Source of the DNA: Microbacterium salsuginis
GTDB lineage: Bacteria > Actinomycetota > Actinomycetes > Actinomycetales > Microbacteriaceae
Direction: 5' to 3'
Assembly: GCF_012524205.1 (NCBI RefSeq)
Contig: NZ_JABACI010000004.1
Span: forward strand, 558,001 to 622,000
Length of the DNA: 64,000 bases
Under the pieces are notes generated by a model. The model saw only the letters and a list, made by a program, of their open reading frames with translations, was not told the DNA's origin and made no database searches. Positions 26,825 to 35,800 of the stretch are shown here, piece after piece (within the stretch, counting starts at the first letter, position 1; every line of letters starts with the position of its first letter). The position numbers and the translations under genes were made by a program.

Positions 26825-28083
26825 TGACTTCGCACGCACTCGGGACTGCGGGCGCCGCGCAGGAGCGCGGCGTCGCCGTCGGCGCGGCGGCGCACCTCGC
26901 GTCGATCGCGCTGCGCTGGCTGCGCGGCGTGTTCGCCGTCGTGCGCCCCGTCGCCTGGGTGCTGATCGCCGCGGCGGTCGTGCTGTGGATCTTCGGCCAG
27001 ATCCTCGGCTGGTGGGAGCTGACGGTCGCGGCCGTCGTCGTGACGACCGTGCTCGTGCTGTGCCTGCTGTTCCTCATCGGGCGCACCGCTTACGAGGTGT
27101 CCCTCGACCTCAACCGCACACGCGTCGTGGTCGGCGAGCGGGCCGTCGGCGCACTCACGCTCGCCAATAGTGGAAGCCGCGCGATCCTGCCGTCGCGCGT
27201 GCTGCTGCCGGTGGGGTCCGGACGTGGCGTCTTCGAGGTCGGACGACTGGCTCCCGGCGACACCGCCGAGGAGCTGTTCGCGATCCCGACGACCCGGCGT
27301 GCCGTGGTGAAGGTGGGTCCGGTGAGCGTGGTGCGGGGCGATCCGCTCGGCCTGTTCGAGCGCGTGCACCGTCGCGACGAGCCCGTGGACCTCTTCGTCC
27401 ACCCGCGGACGGTGCTGTTCGACGGGCAGTCGCTGGGCTTCCTGCGCGATCTCGAGGGGCTTCCGGCGACGGACCTGTCGCGCGACGACGTGTCGTTCCA
27501 CGCGCTGCGCGAGTACCAGCCCGGCGACGATCTGCGCCACGTGCACTGGAAGTCCACCGCGCGTACCGGCGACCTGATGGTGCGCCAGTACGAAGAGACG
27601 CGCCGCTCGCACTTCGTCATCGGGCTCTCGACGAGTCCCGCCGACTACCGCGGCGACGATGAGTTCGAGCTCGCGATCTCGGCCGCCGGCTCGCTCGGGC
27701 TGCGCGCGCTGCGCGACTCGCAGCGCGTCGAGGTCCGCGTCCAGGAGCGCGGGCTGCCCGCGGGCACCGGCAAGCAGTTCCTCGACGCACTCTCCGGCCT
27801 CGCCCACTCACGGCCGCGCGCCGGCAGCATCGTCGAGCTCGCCGGCTCGGTCGCGGCGACGCTCGCGCTGGCCAGCGTCGTGGTGCTGGTGTGCGGCAGC
27901 ACGGTCGACGCCAACGACCTGCGCACCGCGTGCAGCCGCCTGCCGTTCGGCGCGCGGGTGCTCGCCGTCGTCGCCGACTCCGGTGCGACCTCGCCCACGC
28001 TGCGTCGCATCGGCGAGGCCGACGTCGTGACCATCGGCGCGCTCGAGCAGCTGGCCGGTGCACTGCGGAAGGTGCTCGCATGA
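26824..28083 (+). CDS. DUF58 membrane protein
   Basis: 419 residues. Two membrane helices (about 43-62 and 65-85) are followed by a beta-rich domain and the DUF58 core DVSFHALREYQPGDDLRHVHWKSTARTGDLMVRQYEE at about 222-258. A VWA-like C-terminal part follows. This is the standard partner of MoxR ATPases. The start overlaps the moxR stop (TGATG type) and its own stop overlaps the next start by ATGA, so translation is probably coupled. No known enzymatic activity. Confidence 0.92.
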   Translation: MTSHALGTAGAAQERGVAVGAAAHLASIALRWLRGVFAVVRPVAWVLIAAAVVLWIFGQILGWWELTVAAVVVTTVLVLCLLFLIGRTAYEVSLDLNRTRVVVGERAVGALTLANSGSRAILPSRVLLPVGSGRGVFEVGRLAPGDTAEELFAIPTTRRAVVKVGPVSVVRGDPLGLFERVHRRDEPVDLFVHPRTVLFDGQSLGFLRDLEGLPATDLSRDDVSFHALREYQPGDDLRHVHWKSTARTGDLMVRQYEETRRSHFVIGLSTSPADYRGDDEFELAISAAGSLGLRALRDSQRVEVRVQERGLPAGTGKQFLDALSGLAHSRPRAGSIVELAGSVAATLALASVVVLVCGSTVDANDLRTACSRLPFGARVLAVVADSGATSPTLRRIGEADVVTIGALEQLAGALRKVLA

Positions 28084-30524
28084 CCGCCGCACCCACTAAG
28101 GCACCGACCGCCGCGCCGGCCACGACCTCGCCCGCCGTCGCGCTGCCGGCCCGTCGCTGGCTGCTCGACCTCGGCGCGACGCTGGCCCTCCTCGCGATCC
28201 CGGTCATCGGCTTCTGGTCGACCTTCGACGGCCCCCGCTACCTCGTCGCGGCGGTCGGCGGGCTGCTGCTCGGCATGAGCCTGGGCGCTCTGGGTGCCGT
28301 CCTGCGCTGGGGCATCCTGCTGCTGTCAGGCGCCACCGTCGTCGCGTATTTCCTCTTCGGCGGCGCCCTTGCCCTGCCGCACACCACGGTCGCCGGGGTC
28401 ATACCGACGCTCGAGACGCTGCGTCTGCTCGCCGAGGGCACGATCACGTCGTGGAAGCAGCTGCTGACGACGGTCGCACCCGTCGCGGCCGACGACGGCC
28501 ACCTCATCGTCCCGTTCCTGCTCGCGCTCGTCGCCGCGGTGCTGACGACGTCGCTGGCGCTCCGCGCGCGCTCCGCGGCGTGGGCGCTGCTCCCTGCTGC
28601 CGCATTCCTTGCGGTGGAGATCGCGCTCGGCACCTCGCAGCCCGTGGTGCCGGTGATCCAGGGCGTCGTCTTCGGGCTCGTCGCGGTGGTGTGGCTCGCG
28701 ATCCGCCAGGCATGGCAGCCGCAGGCGGCCGCCGTCTCGGTGGGAGAGGGCTCTTCCGGCGCCCGGGGCGCTGCGGTGCGCCGTGCCGTCATGGGCGTCG
28801 CGGTCATCGCGATCGCGGGGGTCGTCGGCGTCACGACCAGCGCGTTCGCCGCGCCCTCCTCGCCGCGCTACGTGCTGCGCGACGTCGTGATCCCGCCTTT
28901 CGACATCCGCGAGTTCCCGAGCCCGCTCCAGTCGTTCCGCGCGTACGTGCGCGACTTCCCCGACGAGACCCTCTTCACCGTCAGCGGACTGCCCGAGGAC
29001 GCCCGCGTGCGCCTGGCGACGATGGACGCCTACAACGGCACCGTCTACAACGTCTCGGACGACGGCGCCGGCTCGTCCAGTGCCTTCTCTCCCGTGCGCA
29101 CGAACATGTCGGCCGACGCCGAGGGCACGCCGGCGACGGTCCACGTCGAGATCGGCGCGTTCGAGGGCGTGTGGATGCCGGATGCCGGCGCCGTCCAGAG
29201 CGTCACGTTCGACGGCGACCGCGCCGACGACCTGCGCCGCACCGCTCACTACAACGAGTCGACCGCGACCGGTGTGGTGACCGCCAGCCTGCAGAAGGGC
29301 GACGCGTACACGATCGAGAGCGTCATCCCCGAGATCCCGAGCGACGAGGCCCTCGCCGACACCCCGTTCGCGCCGGTGTCGCTGCCCAAGCAGGAGGGCG
29401 TCCCGCAGGATCTGGCGGATGTCGCCTCCAAGGCCGTCGCCGAGGCCGTGACGCCGATCGAACAGGCGCGCGCGCTCGAGACCATGCTCTCGGAGGGCGG
29501 GTTCTTCAGCCACGGTCTCGCCGGAGAGGTGATCTCGCGGGCCGGTCACGGTGCCGAGCGCATCTCGACGCTCCTGGGCGCCGAGCAGATGGTCGGCGAC
29601 GACGAGCAGTACGCGACCGCGATGGCGCTCCTGGCTCGCGAGGTCGGCATCCCGGCCCGTGTCGTGATGGGCTTCTATCCCGACGAGGATCAGGCCGGGC
29701 AGGGCGTCTTCGAGGCCACCGGCAACTCGCTGCACGCGTGGGTCGAGATCGCCTTCGACGGCGCAGGCTGGGTGCCGTTCGACCCGACGCCCCCCGAGGA
29801 CCAGGTTCCGAACGACCAGACCACTAAGCCCAAGGCCGATCCGAAGCCGCAGGTGCTGCAGCCGCCGCCTCCGCCGCAGGAGCCGGTCGATCTGCCGCCG
29901 ACCGTGACCGACGACGGAGGCTCGGAGGACGAGAATCCCCTCGACCTGACGCTGCTGTGGACGATCGTGGGCATCGGTGCGGGAACGCTCGGCATCCTCT
30001 TCGTGCTGCTCGCGCCGTTCGTGGTGATCGGGGTCCTCAAGGCCACCCGCCGTCGCCGGCGGCGTGAGGCGGAGCGGCCCGCCGATCGCATCAGCGGCGG
30101 CTGGGACGAGCTGGTCGACCGCGCGTCCGACCACGGTGCTCCGGTGCGACCGGGCGGCACCCGTCTGGAAGAGGCCGGCGTCCTCAGCACCGCGTTCGCC
30201 GAGCCCAGAGTCGGCACCCTCGCCTCGCGGGCCGACCTCGAGGTCTTCGGTCCCACCGAGCCGAGCCCCGACGATGTCGAGGAGTTCTGGGCCCAGGTCG
30301 ACGAGATCGTCGGGGGCATGGCCAGCAGCCGCACGTGGTGGCAGCGGATGAAGGCGCGGCTCAGCATCCGCTCCCTCCTCGCCGGCACGCGGTTCGCGCT
30401 GCCCGATCGAGCGCCGAACCCTGCGCGAGTCCGTCCCGAGCGCGCGACGAAGCGCGCCACGGCGGACGGCGCACCCGAGAGCGCACCCGAGCGCTCCGTT
30501 CCAGCACCGCAGGAGAACGAATGA
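28080..30524 (+). CDS. TgpA-like transglutaminase-fold membrane protein, catalytic Cys replaced
   Basis: 814 residues. Six or so N-terminal helices (about 20-250), a large extracytoplasmic region with the transglutaminase fold, a helix near 622-652 and a charged cytoplasmic tail. Where active TgpA proteins have GDCEQF this one reads GDDEQYATAMALLAREVGIPARVVMGF (about 504 on), so the nucleophile Cys is Asp. The His and Asp (NSLHAWVEIAFDGAGWVPFDP) remain. It is likely a binding or scaffolding pseudoenzyme. It follows DUF58 with an ATGA overlap and precedes the RDD gene with another. The MoxR-DUF58-TgpA trio is common in bacteria; the kinase and FHA genes attached here are less usual. Confidence 0.88.
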   Translation: MTAAPTKAPTAAPATTSPAVALPARRWLLDLGATLALLAIPVIGFWSTFDGPRYLVAAVGGLLLGMSLGALGAVLRWGILLLSGATVVAYFLFGGALALPHTTVAGVIPTLETLRLLAEGTITSWKQLLTTVAPVAADDGHLIVPFLLALVAAVLTTSLALRARSAAWALLPAAAFLAVEIALGTSQPVVPVIQGVVFGLVAVVWLAIRQAWQPQAAAVSVGEGSSGARGAAVRRAVMGVAVIAIAGVVGVTTSAFAAPSSPRYVLRDVVIPPFDIREFPSPLQSFRAYVRDFPDETLFTVSGLPEDARVRLATMDAYNGTVYNVSDDGAGSSSAFSPVRTNMSADAEGTPATVHVEIGAFEGVWMPDAGAVQSVTFDGDRADDLRRTAHYNESTATGVVTASLQKGDAYTIESVIPEIPSDEALADTPFAPVSLPKQEGVPQDLADVASKAVAEAVTPIEQARALETMLSEGGFFSHGLAGEVISRAGHGAERISTLLGAEQMVGDDEQYATAMALLAREVGIPARVVMGFYPDEDQAGQGVFEATGNSLHAWVEIAFDGAGWVPFDPTPPEDQVPNDQTTKPKADPKPQVLQPPPPPQEPVDLPPTVTDDGGSEDENPLDLTLLWTIVGIGAGTLGILFVLLAPFVVIGVLKATRRRRRREAERPADRISGGWDELVDRASDHGAPVRPGGTRLEEAGVLSTAFAEPRVGTLASRADLEVFGPTEPSPDDVEEFWAQVDEIVGGMASSRTWWQRMKARLSIRSLLAGTRFALPDRAPNPARVRPERATKRATADGAPESAPERSVPAPQENE

Positions 30525-31813
30525 CCGCACGTCAGCCTCTCATCGCGCAACCCGCGTCTCTCGGACGCCGAGCCGGTGCCTTCGCGGTCGATCTCGCGAT
30601 CTCGTATGGGCTCGCGTTCGTCCTCTTCGTCCTCCTGGCCATCGTCGTGATGGGCAGCAGCGCGAGGCGCGACTACGGCCTCGTCGCGGTCGTCGCCATC
30701 ACTTCGTACGCGGTGGTGGCCGCGTGCCTCGTGGCGTGGCTGCTGGTGTACTCGGCCATGCAGGGCGGGCGCGGCTCCATCGGCCAGCGCGCGTTCGGCG
30801 TGCGTCTGCAGGACGAGGCGACAGGCGCGCCCATCGGGTTCTGGCGTGCCGTCCTGCGCAACCTCGTATGGGGCCTCGCGGGCTCGATCGTCGTCGGCTA
30901 CTTCAGTCCGCTGTTCGACTCGAGCCCCCGCCGCCAGGGCTGGCACGACAGGGCGGCCAGGACGGTGGTCGTCGACGCACGGGCGACGGGAGCGGTGCAT
31001 CCGCCGTTCGCCGAGTTCGCGGTGAACCCGTACCTGGCGCAGCCGCATGCGCACACGCCGTCCGCTTTCGCGCACGCGCCGACCGCGCCCGTGCACACGC
31101 CGCCCTTCGCATACGCCTCGGGCGCTTCGGTACCTGCGTACGCCTCGGCCCCGACAGCCTCGGCCCCGGCAGTCTCGGCCCCGGCCCACGCCCCGGCGAG
31201 TGCCGCCGGCATCCCGGCACCCGCGTACCAGCCGGCCGAGGACGACCCCTTCGGAGAGGCGACGGTCATCGTTCACCGCACGGCCGCGGCCCCGGCCGGC
31301 GTGATCTCGGGCGTGCCCGCGGCGACCCACGCCGTCGCCGGTGACTTCCCCGGCCTGACGATGCCGTTCCCGGCGGCCACGACGACCGAGCCGCTCGTCG
31401 CGGCGACCGCGATCGCCGTCGAGGATCTCGACGCCACTCGGCTGACGGCGGTGCCGCCGCCGGCGCAGCGGGCGGCACTGTACGAGGACGCCCCGGTTCT
31501 CACCGTCCTCACGTGGGACGACGGCACGCGAATGGCCGTCTACGGACGCACGCTGTACGGCCGCAACCCCGCGATGGAGCCCGGTGCCGTCGCGATCGCC
31601 GTCCGCGACGAGACCCTGTCGCTGTCCAAGACGCATTTCGAGATCGGCGGCGACGCGAACGGCGCGTGGATCGTCGACCGTCACTCGACCAACGGCACGG
31701 TGCTGATCCGCGACGGCGGCCGCATCCCGCTCGTCCCGGGTCTGCAGACCAGCCTGCGCGCGGGCGACCGCCTGGAGTTCGGCGACCGCACGGCCGCCGT
31801 CGGCGGCGCGTGA
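30521..31813 (+). CDS. RDD membrane protein with C-terminal FHA domain
   Basis: 430 residues. RDD domain with three to four helices (about 10-150), a long Ala/Pro/His-rich linker (about 165-325), then a canonical FHA domain (about 330-428) with GRNP, SKTHFEI and DRHSTNGT, the Ser/His/Asn pattern that reads phosphothreonine. The linker holds candidate phosphosites EATVIVHRT (Thr248) and DATRLTAV (Thr306), similar to motifs in the FHA protein and kinase downstream. Start and stop overlap both neighbours (ATGA, TGATG). Probably recruits phosphorylated partners to the membrane. Confidence 0.88.
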   Translation: MTARQPLIAQPASLGRRAGAFAVDLAISYGLAFVLFVLLAIVVMGSSARRDYGLVAVVAITSYAVVAACLVAWLLVYSAMQGGRGSIGQRAFGVRLQDEATGAPIGFWRAVLRNLVWGLAGSIVVGYFSPLFDSSPRRQGWHDRAARTVVVDARATGAVHPPFAEFAVNPYLAQPHAHTPSAFAHAPTAPVHTPPFAYASGASVPAYASAPTASAPAVSAPAHAPASAAGIPAPAYQPAEDDPFGEATVIVHRTAAAPAGVISGVPAATHAVAGDFPGLTMPFPAATTTEPLVAATAIAVEDLDATRLTAVPPPAQRAALYEDAPVLTVLTWDDGTRMAVYGRTLYGRNPAMEPGAVAIAVRDETLSLSKTHFEIGGDANGAWIVDRHSTNGTVLIRDGGRIPLVPGLQTSLRAGDRLEFGDRTAAVGGA

Positions 31814-32658
31814 TGTCACCGCAGTCCCCGCCTATCACCGTGGTCTTCGGCGCCGCGACCGACGCCGGCCTGCGCCGTCGTGTGAACGAGGATTCCTACA
31901 TCGCCCAGACGCCGATGTTCCTCGTGGCCGACGGCATGGGCGGGCACCAGGCGGGTGAGATCGCCAGCGCAGCCGTCGTGGACGAGTTCGCGCGGCTGGC
32001 CGGCCGCCAGAGCCTGACGATCGACGACGTCCACACCACCGTCGCTGCAGCGCGCCGGCGGGTCGGGGCGCTCCCCGCCGGGCGGGGCGCCGGCGCCGGC
32101 ACGACTCTGGCCGGTGTGGTCATCGCCGACGTCGACGGTGAGGGGTATTGGCTCACCGTCAACCTGGGCGACTCGCGCACGTACCGGCTGAGTGCCGGCG
32201 TGTTCGAGCAGGTGAGCGTCGACCACTCGGTGGTGCAGGAGCTCGTCGACAGCGGTCAGCTCGCGGCGGATGCCGCGCAGCGCGACACGCGACGCAACGT
32301 CATCACCCGCGCGATCGGCGCGGGCAGCGACGGCGAGCCCGACTACTGGCTCATTCCCGCTGAGGCCGGCGACCGCATCCTCGTCTGCTCCGACGGGCTG
32401 TCGAGCGAGCTCGAACAGGATGCGATCCACGGAATCCTCATCGCTGAGGCGGATCCGCAGGCGGCGGCGACGCGTCTCGTGCACGAGGCGATGGTGCGCG
32501 GTGGACGCGACAACATCACCGCGGTCGTCGTCGACGCGACCGCCGTTCGCACACGAGGCACCGGATCGTGCGAGAGTGATACGGTTCCCGCGGGCACGCC
32601 CCTCGATGACATCGACGGCGACACGCTTCCCCGCGCGATCGCCTCAGGAGGATTCTGA
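31813..32658 (+). CDS. PP2C-family Ser/Thr protein phosphatase
   Basis: 281 residues, soluble. Motifs RRVNEDSY, LVADGMGGHQAGE, VNLGDSRTYRL, LVCSDGLSSELE and GGRDNITAVVVDA supply the metal-binding Asp residues of the PPM/PP2C fold. Catalytic features look complete. It should reverse the action of the kinase two genes on. The last 45 residues are acidic and probably flexible. It overlaps both neighbours by a single base (TGATG). Confidence 0.95.
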   Translation: MSPQSPPITVVFGAATDAGLRRRVNEDSYIAQTPMFLVADGMGGHQAGEIASAAVVDEFARLAGRQSLTIDDVHTTVAAARRRVGALPAGRGAGAGTTLAGVVIADVDGEGYWLTVNLGDSRTYRLSAGVFEQVSVDHSVVQELVDSGQLAADAAQRDTRRNVITRAIGAGSDGEPDYWLIPAEAGDRILVCSDGLSSELEQDAIHGILIAEADPQAAATRLVHEAMVRGGRDNITAVVVDATAVRTRGTGSCESDTVPAGTPLDDIDGDTLPRAIASGGF

Positions 32659-34145
32659 TGCCGACGCTGTACGCCCCCGGGGCGACCCCGGTCGCCGTCA
32701 CGCCGCACGGGTTCGTCGTGCTCGGAGCCGAGACGCCGCACACCCTCGCGGCGCGGATCCGCACGCTCGTGGCCGACGGTCGAGGGCTGGGCGGCGTGAT
32801 CGAGGCGCTCACCGGTGCGTACGGCACGTCTCTGACGGCCATCCCGCCGTTCGGCGTCGCGCTGGCCGAGGGCGACGCGGTGCGCATCGCGGTGCGCGGT
32901 GACATCGCCTTCGACGTCGAAGCCACCTCCTCCGAGCGAGTGTCGGGCGCCGGGGTGACCACGTGGACCGAGCGGCTGGTCTCGGGTGTGGTGAGGGTCG
33001 TCTTCGCCCCGGAGGACTCCCTCCCCGCGGAATTGCCGGTGAACGATGCGGTCGTCCTCGCGTCGGTCGTGACGTGGGATGCCGCCGGCGCGAGTGCCTC
33101 TTCGCCAGCGGCCGAGCCGAAGGCCGCGTCGGCGTCTGCGCGGGTCGCTCCGGTCCCGCCCGGCGATCCTGCCGCCGGGCCCGGCCCTGTCCTCGAGCCC
33201 GAGCCTGTGCCGGATCCGCTCGCCGTCGCCGAGCCCGTGCCCGACCCGCTCGCCGCCGCCGAGCCGGTGCCGGACCCTCTCGCGGCCCCCGAGCCCGAGG
33301 CCGCGCCCGCTCGCCCCCGCTCGGCGCTCGTGTCCAACCCGCTGGCAGTGCCGGCGCCCGAGCCCATCGCGCCGCCGAAGGCCGCGGACGCCAAGCGCGG
33401 TGCCGCGAAACCCGAGACTGCCGAGCAGCCGGTCGCTGCGGCCGGGGCCGTTCCCCCCTCCGGAGCCCCTGGGCTGATCGACTCGCGCGCGGTGCTGTCG
33501 CTCACCGAGACGCTGATCCCCGCCGATTCGACGATCGTGCGCACCGACCGCGGTGCTGGCGGCACGCCCCAAGCAGCGGCGGAAGTGCCCGCGCCCGCGA
33601 AGCCGGAGGACGATGCGGTCGAGGCGACCGTCGTGCGCGGCGGCGACGCCGTTCCGCCCGCACCGCCGATCCCCGGCGACCACGACGGCGAGACCATCTC
33701 TCTCGCCCAGGCGCGCGCCCTGAAGGCGGCGGCCGGTGAATCGCCGTCCGCGGCGGTGCCCGTGTCGCCGGTCACGTCGGCGCTCGCCCCGCCGCGCCCG
33801 CCCGCTCCGGGGCAGGTACGGCTGTCGACGGGCCAGGTCGTCATGCTCGATCGAACGGTCGTCATCGGCCGGCGCCCGCGCTCGACACGTGTCAGCGGAA
33901 CCGATCTGCCCCACCTGGTCGCGGTGGACAGCCCGCAGCAGGACATCTCACGCAGTCACGTCGAGCTGCGCGTCGAGGGTGAGAGCATCGTGGCGACCGA
34001 TCTGCGCACCACCAACGGCACGACGCTCCTGCGTGCCGGGAGCGAGCCGATGCGTCTGCACCCCGGAGAGGGCTCGGTGGTCGTGCCGGGTGACTTTCTC
34101 GATCTCGGCGACGGCATCACTGTCGCCATCGAGGCGGTGTCGTGA
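32658..34145 (+). CDS. FHA-domain protein with long disordered middle
   Basis: 495 residues. The N-terminal ~150 residues are a folded region of unknown type. About 160-380 are Ala/Pro-rich with a repeated EPVPDPLA unit (three copies, encoded about 33198-33290). About 395-490 are a canonical FHA domain: VVIGRRP, SRSHVEL, TTNGT. Candidate phosphothreonines in similar contexts are TETLIP (Thr285), DSTIVRTD (Thr292), EATVVRGG (Thr324) and GETISL (Thr346). No membrane helix. GTGA overlap with the kinase gene. Likely substrate and reader in the kinase circuit. Confidence 0.85.
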   Translation: MPTLYAPGATPVAVTPHGFVVLGAETPHTLAARIRTLVADGRGLGGVIEALTGAYGTSLTAIPPFGVALAEGDAVRIAVRGDIAFDVEATSSERVSGAGVTTWTERLVSGVVRVVFAPEDSLPAELPVNDAVVLASVVTWDAAGASASSPAAEPKAASASARVAPVPPGDPAAGPGPVLEPEPVPDPLAVAEPVPDPLAAAEPVPDPLAAPEPEAAPARPRSALVSNPLAVPAPEPIAPPKAADAKRGAAKPETAEQPVAAAGAVPPSGAPGLIDSRAVLSLTETLIPADSTIVRTDRGAGGTPQAAAEVPAPAKPEDDAVEATVVRGGDAVPPAPPIPGDHDGETISLAQARALKAAAGESPSAAVPVSPVTSALAPPRPPAPGQVRLSTGQVVMLDRTVVIGRRPRSTRVSGTDLPHLVAVDSPQQDISRSHVELRVEGESIVATDLRTTNGTTLLRAGSEPMRLHPGEGSVVVPGDFLDLGDGITVAIEAVS

Positions 34146-35800
34146 GCGCGAAGCGCGCGCCCATGGCGCCGCCCGACCTTCCGGGCTTCACCTATGTCGA
34201 CCTGCTCGGGTCGGGCGGGTTCGCCGACGTCTACCTGTACGAGCAGCAGCTGCCCAAGCGCCGCGTCGCCGTGAAGGTGCTGCTCACCGATCGCATGTCG
34301 AGCGGCTCGGTCGAGGAGTTCACCGCCGAGGCCAACGTCATGGCGATGCTCTCGACGCATCCGGCGATCGTCACGATCTACCAGGCCGGGGTCGCGCGCG
34401 ACGGGCGCCCGTACCTCGTGATGGAGTACTGCCCCAAGCCGAACCTGCAGGTGCGCTATCGGCGCGAGCCGTTCTCGATCGCCGAGTCGCTGCGCGTCGG
34501 CGTGCAGGTCGCCGCCGCCGTCGAGACCGCGCACCGCGCGGGCGTGCTGCACCGCGACATCAAGCCGGCGAACATCCTCGTCACCGAGTACAACCGGCCG
34601 GCCCTGACCGACTTCGGCATCGCCTCGACCACGAGCGCGGCGGCCGAGTCGGCGGGACTGTCGATCCCGTGGTCGCCGCCGGAGTCGTTCGCCGACGTGC
34701 CGCGCAGCGACCCGCGCTCCGACGTCTACGCCCTGGGCGCCACGGTGTACACGCTGCTCGCCGGTCACTCGCCGTTCGAGGTCGCCGGTCAGCGCAACAA
34801 CGCCGCCGAGCTCATCCACCGCATCGAGACGATGCCGCTGCCCGCGCTCGGCCGCGCCGACGTGCCGGCCTCGCTGCAGCGGGCGCTCGAGCGCGCGATG
34901 GCCAAGCCCTCCGCCGACCGCTACGAGAGCGCGCTCGCGTTCGCCCGCGCACTGCAGACGGTGCAGATCGAGCTGTCGCATTCCGTCACGGCGATCGACA
35001 TCCTCGACGACCACATCCCCGAGGACGTCGAGCAGGACGAGGACGACGGGCTGACCCGGGTTCGCGGTGTCGTCAGCATCAACCCCGAGACCACGCCCGC
35101 CGCGGGACTCACGCGCCCCTCGGCCACGACCGCGCCGAGCGGCCGTGCCAGCGCGTTCGCGCCGACGACGCCGCAGGCCGGCACGGTGCCGACCGGCTAC
35201 GCGCCCGCCGGCGACCCGGCGGAGTTCGAGACGGTGCTGCGCAATTCGCCGGCCGCCCATGCGACCGCTCCCGGGGTGATGGGGACGACGGATGCTGTCG
35301 ATCAGACGGTGATCCGCGCTTCTGGTTTCATCGCCGAAGCTCCCGAGACCCCCGCCGAGCAGGTCGATGCCGGGCCGCCGCCCCGCCGCCGCACGGGCCT
35401 GTGGATCGGGATCGGCGTGGCCGTCTTCGTCGTGATCGCCGTCATCGTGGGGGTGTCGCTGCCGGGGATGCTGGCGGGCACGCCGCAGCAGACCCCGGTG
35501 ACGCAGGAGTCCTCCAAGCCGCAGGACCCGATCTCGGCCGTGGTGCCCGAGCCCGAAGACATCGTCGGCGCACCGGCCGACGGCGGTGTGCGGTTCACGT
35601 GGACCAACCCCGACCCGCAGGAGGGTGACCGCTACCTCTACGGCGTCGTGACGCTCGCCGATCCGGAACCGGATCTCGAGCCGATCACCGAGACCGAGAT
35701 CGTCGTGCCGGCAGACCCAGGCGGGCAGACGTGCATCGACCTCGTGCTGGTGCGCTCACAGGGCCAGTCGTCCGACACCGTGCGGGGGTGCACGCCGTGA
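34142..35800 (+). CDS. Transmembrane Ser/Thr protein kinase (PknB-like)
   Basis: 552 residues. Kinase domain about 15-270: Gly-loop GSGGFADVY, Lys in VAVKVLL, HRDIKPANIL, DFGIA and PPE in place of APE. A juxtamembrane linker (about 275-412) carries DQTVIRAS (Thr389) and FETVLRNS (Thr364), probable autophosphorylation or docking sites. One helix lies at about 416-440. An extracellular domain of about 110 residues with two Cys follows (FTWTNPDPQEGDRYLYG, FnIII-like) instead of PASTA repeats, so the signal sensed is not the usual muropeptide. GTG start inside GTGA overlap with the previous gene; the same overlap leads to the next gene. Confidence 0.95.
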   Translation: MSAKRAPMAPPDLPGFTYVDLLGSGGFADVYLYEQQLPKRRVAVKVLLTDRMSSGSVEEFTAEANVMAMLSTHPAIVTIYQAGVARDGRPYLVMEYCPKPNLQVRYRREPFSIAESLRVGVQVAAAVETAHRAGVLHRDIKPANILVTEYNRPALTDFGIASTTSAAAESAGLSIPWSPPESFADVPRSDPRSDVYALGATVYTLLAGHSPFEVAGQRNNAAELIHRIETMPLPALGRADVPASLQRALERAMAKPSADRYESALAFARALQTVQIELSHSVTAIDILDDHIPEDVEQDEDDGLTRVRGVVSINPETTPAAGLTRPSATTAPSGRASAFAPTTPQAGTVPTGYAPAGDPAEFETVLRNSPAAHATAPGVMGTTDAVDQTVIRASGFIAEAPETPAEQVDAGPPPRRRTGLWIGIGVAVFVVIAVIVGVSLPGMLAGTPQQTPVTQESSKPQDPISAVVPEPEDIVGAPADGGVRFTWTNPDPQEGDRYLYGVVTLADPEPDLEPITETEIVVPADPGGQTCIDLVLVRSQGQSSDTVRGCTP

